This document shows, piece by piece, positions 31,258 to 40,492 of a stretch of 43,697 nucleotides of DNA (position 1 is the first letter of the stretch; each line of letters opens with the position of its first letter). A program made the translations under genes and the position numbers. The notes beneath the pieces were generated by a model. The model had not been told where the DNA came from. It did not search any database and saw nothing but the letters and a program-made list of their open reading frames with translations. Source of the stretch: Ophiostoma sp. CBS 140.51 (taxonomy: Eukaryota; Ascomycota; Sordariomycetes; Ophiostomatales; Ophiostomataceae). The stretch covers positions 1-43,697 of the forward strand of contig JANSLP010000273.1 of assembly GCA_029298735.1 (NCBI GenBank). The letters run 5' to 3'.

Positions 31258-32115
31258 ATGGCCACAGATGGGACGACACCGATAGAGGACGCCCCTGAGC
31301 TGGCGTTTACGCGCCTCACGCCGCCAGCCAAGCCGGCTGACGCCGGGCCGCCGGCCATTGTCTTTCTCCACGGCGCCGAGTCCTGCCACCTCGAATTTAC
31401 GCGCGTTGCGACACATCTGACAGCCAACTACGACTTGTTTCTGGTCGACCTGCCGGCCCATTCTCGGTCCAAGCATATTCCGTTCTCGTTTGACAATACC
31501 ATCAATGGGCTGGTCCGGCTGATCACGACGTATGTCGGGGAGAAGAAAGCCCACATTGTCGGCTTGTCCTTGGGCGGCTTTCTAGCGCTCGCGTTTGCCC
31601 GCCGCCACCCCGATTTGGTGCGGTCCGTCTGGTGCACCGGCTGTGCGCCCTTTACGGGCACGCGCCTCTGGTTCATGCAGCACCCGCGCCTGCTGAGCGG
31701 GATTGTGACGGTGGCGAGCAAGCTGGCGACGGAAAAGATCTTTTGGGCGACGCTCGGCGGCGCCGAGCCCATTCCGGGGTTGCGAGAAGAGGTCCAAGGG
31801 AACCAGAACATGGCCACGCTGCGGCCCGTCTACGAGGAATTGGCGCTCATCAACAACGACAGCCTGGCCGCCATCGACGGCACCGTTCGGGTCGCCATTG
31901 TGGCCGGCGGCAAGCTGGACAATGTGGCCGACACCACGGCGGCGGGCGTTGTGTTGCAAAAACAGAACCCCGCAAGCGGCGCCTTTGTCGTGCGCAACGC
32001 CATCCACTGGTGGTCGCTGCAGTTCCCCGAGCTATTTTCCCAGGGCGTGCGGGCGTGGATCGAGGAACGGGCAATGCCCGAGGAGTATGAGCCGTTGACG
32101 ACGCTGTCACCATGA
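31258..32115 (+). CDS. Alpha/beta-hydrolase fold protein
   Basis: A single-exon gene of 285 residues. It opens with a short polar segment, then PPAIVFLHGAES (oxyanion-hole HG at 38-39), FLVDLPAHSRS after strand 4 (Asp64), the nucleophile elbow VGLSLGGFLA with Ser104, and a C-terminal His250 in NAIHWWSLQFPEL. This order of HG, G-x-S-x-G and a late His is diagnostic of the fold. The acid is probably an Asp in the GGKLDNVADT region (about 220-226). There is no signal peptide, so the enzyme is likely cytosolic. It has no homologue among the type-B esterases of the window. Substrate unknown; candidates are small esters or epoxides. Confidence 0.9.
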   Translation: MATDGTTPIEDAPELAFTRLTPPAKPADAGPPAIVFLHGAESCHLEFTRVATHLTANYDLFLVDLPAHSRSKHIPFSFDNTINGLVRLITTYVGEKKAHIVGLSLGGFLALAFARRHPDLVRSVWCTGCAPFTGTRLWFMQHPRLLSGIVTVASKLATEKIFWATLGGAEPIPGLREEVQGNQNMATLRPVYEELALINNDSLAAIDGTVRVAIVAGGKLDNVADTTAAGVVLQKQNPASGAFVVRNAIHWWSLQFPELFSQGVRAWIEERAMPEEYEPLTTLSP

Positions 32116-33520
32116 TCCGTAAACAATGAATAATGAGCTTGTATTATTATGAACTTAGAAGCGCTTGATACACGTATTTTTCATTTGTTTTTTTTTGAAA
32201 TTGTTTCTTTTTCTTTTTCGGCTAGTATAACAGTTGATACGGGTGCTTTTAATTCGAAAAGGTTTTTGGTGAATATATTGAGAAGGAGAACATAGAGACG
32301 AACAATAGTTGAAGAATCAGAGAAACCGAAAAATATATACAAAAACATCATAGCAGCGCGCACAAGAGAGACCAAAAAAAAAAAAAAACAGTCTCAAGTA
32401 GCGATATACTATCGAACGTAATATTTTGTCATTTGGTGGGTGCTTGTTGAAGACTGCGATTTCAAAATTGCTGTGTTTTTGGTGGTGACAAAATGTCTCC
32501 ACTTTTCTCGCAGCCTTGTCTGGCTAAACGCGCCTTCCCCGGCCGGCCTTCTGTTTGCATGTCGCGCCTTCCTCGCGGTTTGTAGAGATTTTGTCGTGTG
32601 TATATTTGAGCCCCCTTTTGCACATCGATATTTCCCCCTGCTACGGAACCTTGCACAACAAACAACATAGCTAATTCGAGCACCGACATCCCCTTCCTGC
32701 CGCGACGACACCGACGACACGATACGACCATACAATGTCGCCAATCGCCACAAAGACTGGCCAGCGTTCAGCATCAAAAAGAAGCGCGAGGCGACATCAA
32801 GAAGGCTATAGGAATCGACCTCAAAGGCTACCAGGCCGGCGTGTCTCATCGACTACGTTTAGCCCACAATAAGTCGACACATACATCGCGTTACCATACC
32901 CTCACAGAACCACCCTTGGTCCGTGCCAAGTCCACACACGGTCCACGCAGGGGGTGGCATTATCAAGACGAGCCGAACTCTGCGGTGAATGACACTCAAG
33001 CATCTCGGATGATGGCATCTTCGCGACACTTGCTTCCTGGTAAGTAAACTATCGGCCCTCTTCTTGACATTCACCATGTACACTCACCTAGATGGATGAC
33101 TAACATATCGCGCGCGATGGCAAATCCGACACGATATGACAATCCCACCACAATCTACAAACAACGGGACTCGGCAAGACCCATGTGTTATGATCCGATC
33201 CTTCGCACAAGTTGTCGAAGAAACAAAAAGATGAAAGACAGGCGAATCAATCGGAAGAAAGCAGGGCGGTGCATCCGGGCGGGATTGCAATATGGGCCAC
33301 TATCGGGATAAAGTGGTGCAAGCCAACCTTCTCCCGGCAGTTGTTGTCGACCATTCTTTTGAGAGAAACAAAACAAAGAAAAGTACTGGCCGAGAACATA
33401 GATTGTATATTTGCCCGATTTCCAGTTTGCCCAGTTGGTTGCTAACGACCCTCAACCAGGTAACCTTAGCATCAACACGACAGCCACCGACATCGTGAAG
33501 CCTCAATCACAACGACGACC
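32116..33520. other. Spacer; weak coding-like segment at 32730-33040
   Basis: An A-run of 16 lies at about 32373-32388. Between about 32730 and 33041 a plus-strand frame is open (including KKAIGIDLKGYQAGVSHRLR) and ends at a GTAAGT donor-like site at 33042, with a CACCTAG acceptor-like site at about 33091. The remainder of a gene is not recognisable. The last 100 bases before 33521 are A/C-rich as in a fungal 5' UTR. Confidence 0.35.
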
Positions 33521-34722
33521 ATGCATCTCACGACACTTACCGTCACGCTGTTTGCGCAGCAGGCTCTGGCCCAGGGCCGAGCACCGATGATGCGCTTCAG
33601 CTGCTCACAGTTGGTGACTGACCGCATCGACCCCTTGGTCAACCCGGGCTCCATCCCGTCGCCCCATCTCCACCAGATTGTCGGCGGCAACTCGTTCAAT
33701 GCCACCATGGACCCAGCCACACACGACCTACCGACCGAGTCGACATGCACGAGCTGTACGTTTTCCGAAGACTTTTCGAATTATTGGACGGCTGTCCTCT
33801 ACTACAAAGCAAGGAATGGCACTTTGCGCAGAGTGCCCCAGTTTCCGAACGTCGGCCTCGAAGGCAACGGCGGCATCACGGTCTACTACATCCCCAACTA
33901 CGACGGTTCCAAAGTCACGGCCTTTAAGCCCGGGTTCCGCATGCTCGTGGGCGACGCCGCACTCCGCCGCCAGGGCAAAGACCGCAAGGTCTGCCACCGG
34001 TGCATGATTGCCGACGGCGACCGCAACAACATTGAATGTTCGTCGCCTGACACACAGCACCTACCAAAGGAAGCGTGTCTCGGTGGGATCCGCACCGTCA
34101 TCACCTTCCCGACCTGCTGGGACGGCGTCAACACGGACAGCCCGGACCACGAGAGCCATGTGGCGTACCCACCCAAGGGAACGTTTGACAACAACGCGGC
34201 GTGCCCATCGACGCACCCGGTCAAGATTCCGCAGGTCATGTACGAGGTGATGTGGGATACGCGGCCGTTCAACGACAAGGCGGACTGGCCGGAGGACGGA
34301 TCGCAGCCTTTCCTCTGGTCGACAAATGACAAGTGAGTGCTCCGAGACCTCCGACAGGAGGTCCATAATGTACCCCCTCGATATACCCCCTCGATATGAC
34401 TTCACCCGACAATACTAACCTGCCTCTGCGCGTAGGACCGGCTACTCCCAGCACGGCGACTACGTCTTTGGGTGGAAGGGCGATGCTCTCCAGCGCGCGC
34501 TCGACGCCAAGTGTACGGGCAACGAGTGCAGTGTTCTCAAGGTGCAGTCTGACGCCGAAGCCATGAAGTGCACCAAGAAGCCTCTGTACCAAGAGGAACA
34601 GGATTGTAAGCCACGTTCGTCCGTAGGACGACCCTACTGATATTCACCGTTGTGTGGACAATATGCTGACACAACACACAACAGGGATCATCGAGCTGCC
34701 GGGAATGGAGACGACTGTGTAA
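33521..34722 (+). CDS. Secreted DUF1996 protein (paralogue 2, three exons)
   Basis: Exons 33521-34332, 34436-34605 and 34685-34722 give 339 residues. Intron 1 (34333-34435) has a GTGAGT donor and a perfect TACTAAC branch site; intron 2 (34606-34684) has GTAAGC and GCTGAC. A signal peptide of about 17 residues is followed by the DUF1996 blocks: QIVGGNSFNATM, CTSCTFSEDFSNYWTAVLYY, VTAFKPGFRMLVG, FPTCWDGVNTDSPDHESH, DYVFGWKGDALQRALD and a WIIELPGMETT tail. Each aligns with the intronless paralogue at 1443-2456, and the lengths agree within two residues. Both are predicted extracellular. Family function is unknown. The splice model is confirmed by the match of exons 2 and 3 to the paralogue. Confidence 0.92.
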
Positions 34723-35290
34723 GCCGGTGTTGACCATACTGGAAGACAATAATGTCTTAGTTGTACAGTTGTAGTGTAGCCACATAATAATGAGATTGAC
34801 TTGTTAGCTTCTACCGCGAACAGTATCCTCGTATGAGCGTCGTAACGTCGGGCATCGGCCAGAAATCTTCCGTTGCTTGTCCCGGATGACGATGCCGATG
34901 TTCATATTCCCGGTCCTGGTGACTGTATTTCCGGGGACAGGCCCGTAGTCAATAATATTTCACAAACATCTCCATGTTTTGTTTGTCCTGTCGACCATGA
35001 TCCCCACGTCTGTCGAAGCGATGTTCATTCTGGAGACTGATGGTTCATCTCAAGTATGGCGATTGCGTGGACATTTGGGGCGTCTGTCGGCGAGGTGCGC
35101 TAAATGGTGGAAGTGGTCCACTGTAGTTCCCACTGCATTCCCCACTGTTTCCCCGTGATACTAGGGCTCTCTTACAGCTGTTAGTGTGTTGAGTCCACTA
35201 AAATTTGACGGGTGGCGCCGTCAATCGTCAGAGCAAATACACGTATTCAACCTTATCATTCAAAGAAGATTCAACATCGGAAGAAAGCAT
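34723..35290. other. Spacer after the second DUF1996 gene
   Basis: This includes the 3' UTR of the DUF1996 gene. No frame, repeat or RNA gene can be supported. Confidence 0.4.
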
Positions 35291-35573
35291 CATGTAAGCT
35301 AAGTGGGTCCCTTTTGGAACACCCCCATTTGGACCACCTTTCACACCAAAACCCACGTTTTTGAAACTTTATCAAAAATCGTAGAAAAATCGTATAATTC
35401 AATAAAGCACGTTTCAACAACATTTTCCATATGCTCCCACAGTTTTTGATATTAATCGTCAAAGTTATACCATCTTGATGGTTTTTGGTGTGGATTGGTG
35501 CTTCAAATGGCCGGGGGGGCCGGGGGGGGAGGGGGGGAATGGGTTCCAGAAGGAACCCATTTAGCTTGTCATG
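35291..35573. mobile_element. Hairpin element resembling a MITE, with a G-quadruplex motif in its right arm
   Basis: The left end (35291-35356) and the right end (about 35478-35573) are imperfect inverted repeats. On the left AAGCTAAGTGGGTCCC and TTTTGGAACACCCCC, then CATTTGGACCACC and CACACCAAAACCC; on the right their complements occur in reverse order (GGTTTTTGGTGTGG, CTTCAAATGG, G-runs, GGTTCC...GGAACCCATTTAGCTTG). Pairing continues inwards (TATCAAAAATC with GTTTTTGATA), so the whole 283 bp can fold as one hairpin without coding capacity. That is the structure of a MITE. Where the left arm has CCCCC, the right arm has expanded G-runs (35513-35519, 35522-35529, 35531-35537, 35541-35543). 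The exact ends and the target-site duplication are unclear. Confidence 0.6.
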
Positions 35574-38284
35574 TTATTTTGGTCTAGGTTTGTTTACTCT
35601 TTTTCCAACTAAGAACAGCTTGGGATCCTTAAGTGCTCTCGTAGGCACCGCCCTCAGAGGCAAAAGTGCGAATTTTAGTTTCTTTCAACAAGTTGTCAAG
35701 ATCGTCTTCATTGTGTTTTCTCAAGGTTTTTTGGTTTGCAAGTTTATTGACCATCACCATCCGTCGGCCGAGATGTCGACCGGCAACTGTCCCGACACCT
35801 CGCCCGACTGCCGTGGTCTGTGATGGCAGTGACTGCGAGTGGCTGCCATCTCCATTGGCATGCCAAAAGCTTGTTCTCCCTTCTCTCAGTGCCACACACC
35901 CACAGCCAACCCCGCATCTTTTTCGACTTTAGCCCCTGGCCGCGTCGTCCATCCCCTGCTCCCCTTCTCCTCACTCTGCGCGTAACGTCGCTCTGCGCAT
36001 CTCCTCTTCTTCTATTCTTCTCTTCTTTGCGGCGCTGTGGACGACTTGCCTATTCAGGATAATCTCCGAGAGGTGCAGCATGCCGTCGCATCTCTTGCGG
36101 GAACCAAAAAAAGTGCGTGCGACCAGAATCAAAGACACGCGCCGCCCAAAAGGTAACGGGCCGAATGGTCCAAGAACCTCGAGATTCGTCAAAGTACCCT
36201 TGCTTACCTTTATTTTTCCGTTCCTTGATTTCTGTCGCGACAGAATGTGTTTTTGCAGCCCGTGCCGTCTTCCATTTGACCTCTCCATATTTCGACAGAA
36301 GATATCGACAACACGAATTCTTCCGTGTCGCGACAGATGGAAAACAATGCACCGAGGCCAGAAAGCGCATCTGTAATGGCAGACAAACATCACCGCATTC
36401 TTTCTTGGGTGTAATCACTGTGTACCCAGCATCAGGTGATGCCCATGATACGGTCAAAAAGTCACATTTGGGAGGAATCACGGGATGTTCCATGGAAAGA
36501 ACCCACTCTGTCGACTGCCACTCTTGGCTACCATTGTCGTGGAGTTTTGTTGATTCCTTCCTCCTATGACTAACCGTTTTCGACCTGCAACTCCCAGACG
36601 TTCCCCGTCTTTTGTAGTGTCTCTTCACCTGTCGTTTCGACCTCCAACCATGCCCTCCGTTCCCCGTGTACTTTTATGGAATGTTTGTTTCGATGTTCCC
36701 CGTCTCCCAACAAGAGAATTGAATTGTCTTTTCAGCAATGCTCTGGAAGGCATCAATGTCTCGATGCAGTGGCATCCTTCGCTGCTTTTGCTCCATTTGC
36801 TCCTTCCCTTCTGTACTCAGTACGTCTGTACCTGTTGAACCTCCCCAATTCAGCCATCCCGACGCTCCCCAGCCCTTGTTCAACCGTGGCATAGCAGGCT
36901 GTAAATGGAGGTACGGAGGACTCAGTATCAATTTCCCTCGTCGTCTTTCCCGCACAAACAGACACGCGCGTGGTTCCCCGTAATTATCTGCTCCTTTTCT
37001 TTTCCCCTTCTTCCTCTTTTCACTGTCTGCCCATTTTTACCCATATTTTCTGTCAGATCAGTATTATGAGTCCTCTCTGTGTTTCTCAGAGGTACGGTCA
37101 TCCCACTGTATTGTAGGGCATGTTCCGCTGGAAAATAGCGTATTTATCCGCTGTAGTTTCGTGGAAAGACCCACTAATCCCCGCCTTTCGACCTTTTGAG
37201 CCCCTTTTTTTTCAGGTCGATCTTGCGTGGCCCTCCTCACTAGCGCCACGCTGCTCAGGCCTAATGCCCGATATGGCATGAGCAGTGTCGATGACGGCGC
37301 CCTTCATCTCGACTTTGGAGAGACTTCGACGACCTCGTGCGATGCCCGTGTTCCCTGTTCATGTTGGAGTGTGGCTGTCCTTTTTTATCTTCCCCGTATT
37401 CCCCGTGTTCTGACAACGTTCCTTCCTTGTGAGGCTGTCTCTCATCCAGCCCATGTCGGGCTGTCTCGTGGCTCATCGGGGAAGGTGTTGTCCGTTTGTA
37501 GTTGTGTGTCTGGTGTCGCCCGCGGTCCCTTCCTTGTTTGCTACCAGGACTTTGTCCACATATTGGTGGACTTTCTTATTCTGGCTAACAACAGAGGACG
37601 TTCTTTCTCAACATCCGTACTGTTAAGCTCTATGATCTACCAAGGCTACAAACATGTGAGTCTGCCAGTCTTGGCCTGACCGTTAACCTTGCTCAGTCCC
37701 ATGCTGCGTTCCCTCCATCAACCATCCCTTCTCCCACCGTTGCATTCGATGCTGCCGTCGCACCCAGCCGAACCATCGAGACACACCAAACGGCGACCCC
37801 AGAGCACCAGGACGCCAGAACGCCACTAGCCCCCGGACAGTCGAGTCCCGGTGGGAGAAAGTCGACAAAGTACACCAACGGGAATAAAAAGAATTGAAAA
37901 GAAAAGTCCTTTAATGATATTGCACTCCTTCTCCACGTACGACCAAGTACGACCAAGTACGACACCGGGGAAGGTCGGTGTTGTTTGCTGTCCCAAAATG
38001 GAAGGATTTACTCGAGGAGCTGGGGCAAGTCACTTTCAACACACTCTTCTTGGAGGCGACACGAGAGATGCGAGAGATGCGAGAGATGCGAGACAAACTC
38101 GACAAGTGATGAGCACATCGAGTCCCCATGGGTCTGAGAAGCGGGAGTATGGCCCGTTTGCGAGGGGGAGAAGACCGCAGAGAGGAGAAGAAAGGATGAT
38201 CAGAGCTTGAACACTGGGGTCACACATGTTCTCCATGTGTTGCTCCATGCTGTGAGCTGCTTCTCCACATCCCACTCCTCAACT
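35574..38284. other. Long pyrimidine-rich spacer upstream of the sugar transporter
   Basis: About 2.7 kb without a supported gene. The plus strand is C/T-rich over long stretches (about 35930-36060, 36570-36700, 36990-37080, 37190-37420). Several short frames exist without motif or splice support. Two small tandem repeats are visible: ACGACCAAGT repeated at about 37938-37963 and GAGATGCGA repeated at about 38065-38091. The region could be an extended promoter or a long transcribed leader or non-coding RNA; the sequence alone does not tell. Confidence 0.4.
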
Positions 38285-38285
38285 T

Positions 38286-38293
38286 TATATAAA
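38286..38293 (+). promoter_or_regulatory. TATA box of the MFS transporter gene
   Basis: TATATAAA sits 148 bases before the ATG at 38441, followed by a C/T-rich leader (about 38320-38420) and a CATC-rich start context. This is a good match to a TATA element and suggests a strongly regulated gene. Confidence 0.6.
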
Positions 38294-38440
38294 GCGACCC
38301 CGGGAATGCATTGATCAGCCGTCTTCTGTCCCTCTCATCTGCAGGATCGTCCTTTATCCCATTGGTGTCTAAAGGCACTCTTTTTCTTCTCTCTTCTTTT
38401 CATCTTCATCGACATCACCACATCGCCACTCACCACCATC

Positions 38441-40087
38441 ATGGACGAGAAAGTGGCTGGCACGGCTGCCACCGCGCCGACTCCCGGCACCCCGCCCATT
38501 GAACACGAACACGACATTGAGAAGCCGGACATCTTGCACGCCGACGTCCTCGACAATGTCGTCCTCATGAACGAGGCCTTTGACGGCGAAAACTACGAGC
38601 ACGAACAGACCCTGTGGCAGTCGGTCAAGCAGCACCCCTGGGCCTGCTTCTGGGCGTTTACCATGACGTTCACCATTGTCATGGAGTCGTTTGACATGTT
38701 TTTGAACAGCAACTTTGTGGCCCTGTCCTACTTCCAGCAGACTTTCGGTGTCGTCGTCGGTAAAGACGCCGACGGCAATCTGGAGTACTCGATCCCCACG
38801 CGGTGGCAGAGCGCTTTGTTTCAGTCGGGTCAATGCGGCGCCTTTGTTGGCGTCTTTTTGGCCGGTCCCATTACCAACCGTCTGGGCTACCGCTGGACTA
38901 CCATCCTGGCACTGGTGATGATGAATGCCACCATTTTTATTTCCTTCTTTGCCAACTCCTTGACAGTCCTGACGATTGGCCAAGCATTCGAGGGTGTCCC
39001 CTGGGGCCTGTTCATTGCCAACTCGCCCGCCTATGCCTCGGAGATTGTCCCCATGGCGCTGCGCGGCGCCTGCACGGCCACCCTGCAAATGGCCTGGTCG
39101 ATTGGCGGTATTATTGTGGCCGCCGCCACGCTCGCCTACAACAACCGCAACGACGTCTGGGCCTGGCGTGTGCCCCTCGCGCTGCAGTGGATCTTCCCGA
39201 CGCCTCTCCTGATTCTCATTTTCCTTGCCCCCGAGTCGCCCTGGTGGCTTATCCGGCACGGCAAGCGGGACCAGGCTTTGAAGAGTATCAAGCGACTCGG
39301 CGCCCGCAGTGAAGAACACGCGCACCAGTCGCTCGCCATGATGGAGCGCACCGTCGAGATTGAGCGCAAAATGGGCGGCACGCCGACATTGCTCGACCTC
39401 TTCAAGGGCACTGATTTGCGCCGCACGACAATCACCTGCCTCATGTACGCTTCGCAGAACTTTGCCGGCAACCTGATTGCCAACCAGGCCACGTTCTTCT
39501 TCGAGCAGGCCGGCATCTCCACCGACAAGTCGTTCCAGCTCAACTTGATTAACTCGTGCTTGGGCGTCATTGCCAATGCTCTGTCGTGGCTTCTCACCGG
39601 CTGGTTTACCCGCCGCACCATTTACCTCTGGGGCACCGCCGTCAACGTTACCCTCCTTTTTGTCTTGGGCATCGTCGCCTCCGTCCACCAAAACTCGGCC
39701 ACCAACTACACCCAGGCCATCCTCGGCATTTTGATTTCTTTCGTCTTTGCCGGTACCATGGGCCCCATCTCCTACACAATCATCTCGGAGACATCGTCTG
39801 TCCGTCTTCGCGCGCTGTCGACGGGTGTAGGCCGTGCCGCCTACTACGTCGCCGAGATCCCGCTCATCTTTTTGAACTCGCAACTCTTGAACGCCACCGG
39901 ATGGAACGTTGCTGGCAAGTGCGGCTATGTGTGGGGCAGCACTGCCGCCATCTCCTGGATCATGGCCTACTTCTTTTTGCCCGAGATGAAGCACCGCTCC
40001 TACCGCGAGATTGATATTTTGTTCAACCGCAAGATCCCCGCGCGCGAGTTTAGCAAGACACAGATTGATGTGGCGGAGAATGAGTAG
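38441..40087 (+). CDS. MFS sugar transporter, maltose/alpha-glucoside permease type
   Basis: An intronless gene of 548 residues, the usual length of fungal sugar porters. A hydrophilic N-terminus of about 70 residues precedes twelve predicted helices. Motifs seen are WQSALFQSGQCGAFVG (helix 2), NRLGYR in the loop 2-3 position of the MFS G-x-x-x-D-R-x-G-R motif, GVPWGLFIANSPAYASEI near 190, PESPWWLIR at about 263-271 after helix 6, and a PEMKHRSYREIDILF end motif at about 513, equivalent to PETKG. The PWG and YASE segments point to the maltose/alpha-glucoside (Mal/Hxt-like) branch, importing di- or oligosaccharides across the plasma membrane by proton symport; exact substrate is inference. The tail is close to that of the truncated transporter at 26289-26850. 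The minus-strand 609-codon frame opposite is a shadow. Confidence 0.92.
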   Translation: MDEKVAGTAATAPTPGTPPIEHEHDIEKPDILHADVLDNVVLMNEAFDGENYEHEQTLWQSVKQHPWACFWAFTMTFTIVMESFDMFLNSNFVALSYFQQTFGVVVGKDADGNLEYSIPTRWQSALFQSGQCGAFVGVFLAGPITNRLGYRWTTILALVMMNATIFISFFANSLTVLTIGQAFEGVPWGLFIANSPAYASEIVPMALRGACTATLQMAWSIGGIIVAAATLAYNNRNDVWAWRVPLALQWIFPTPLLILIFLAPESPWWLIRHGKRDQALKSIKRLGARSEEHAHQSLAMMERTVEIERKMGGTPTLLDLFKGTDLRRTTITCLMYASQNFAGNLIANQATFFFEQAGISTDKSFQLNLINSCLGVIANALSWLLTGWFTRRTIYLWGTAVNVTLLFVLGIVASVHQNSATNYTQAILGILISFVFAGTMGPISYTIISETSSVRLRALSTGVGRAAYYVAEIPLIFLNSQLLNATGWNVAGKCGYVWGSTAAISWIMAYFFLPEMKHRSYREIDILFNRKIPAREFSKTQIDVAENE

Positions 40088-40492
40088 ACTCAGAGCAGCC
40101 CGACAGGGATGCAAAAGTGGATGGAGGAGTGAAGAAGAAAGTTTGTCATGGAAGGTGATGGACCGGAAGTTGTTGATCTGTGGACAGTTTGTTGACACGA
40201 AGTTGATACCTCATAGTTATACCACAGACGATGTCTCTGGATACTCTCATCAATACGAAGAGGTTCATATTCACTATTTGATGAAATATGTAGTCATCAT
40301 TAAATTAAATGTGTGAACATTGGACGAACATTTCAGTTACTAACATACTGATACATGTCTATTGTCTTCTATTCTACCTGCTCTAATTTAAACCTAACCG
40401 ATAATTATGATATCCTACTCTCACTTCTCTTTCCCCAAATTACCCTTGTACCCGAAGATGGAGTCCATGTCCTTGAGACTCTGCGTGTTGTC
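40088..40492. other. Spacer between convergent genes
   Basis: 3' ends of the transporter and of the minus-strand gene that stops at 40493. AT-rich; no gene or repeat seen. Confidence 0.5.

Noticed and set aside
36050..36628. 192-codon minus-strand and 150-codon plus-strand frames in the transporter upstream region
   Set aside because: Both run through low-complexity pyrimidine-rich DNA, have no motif and overlap each other antisense.
38369..40198. 609-codon minus-strand frame opposite the MFS transporter
   Set aside because: It is the antisense shadow of a GC-biased, intact transporter gene: residues are Gly/Gln/Arg/Val-rich without motifs, and the plus strand has a full set of MFS signatures.
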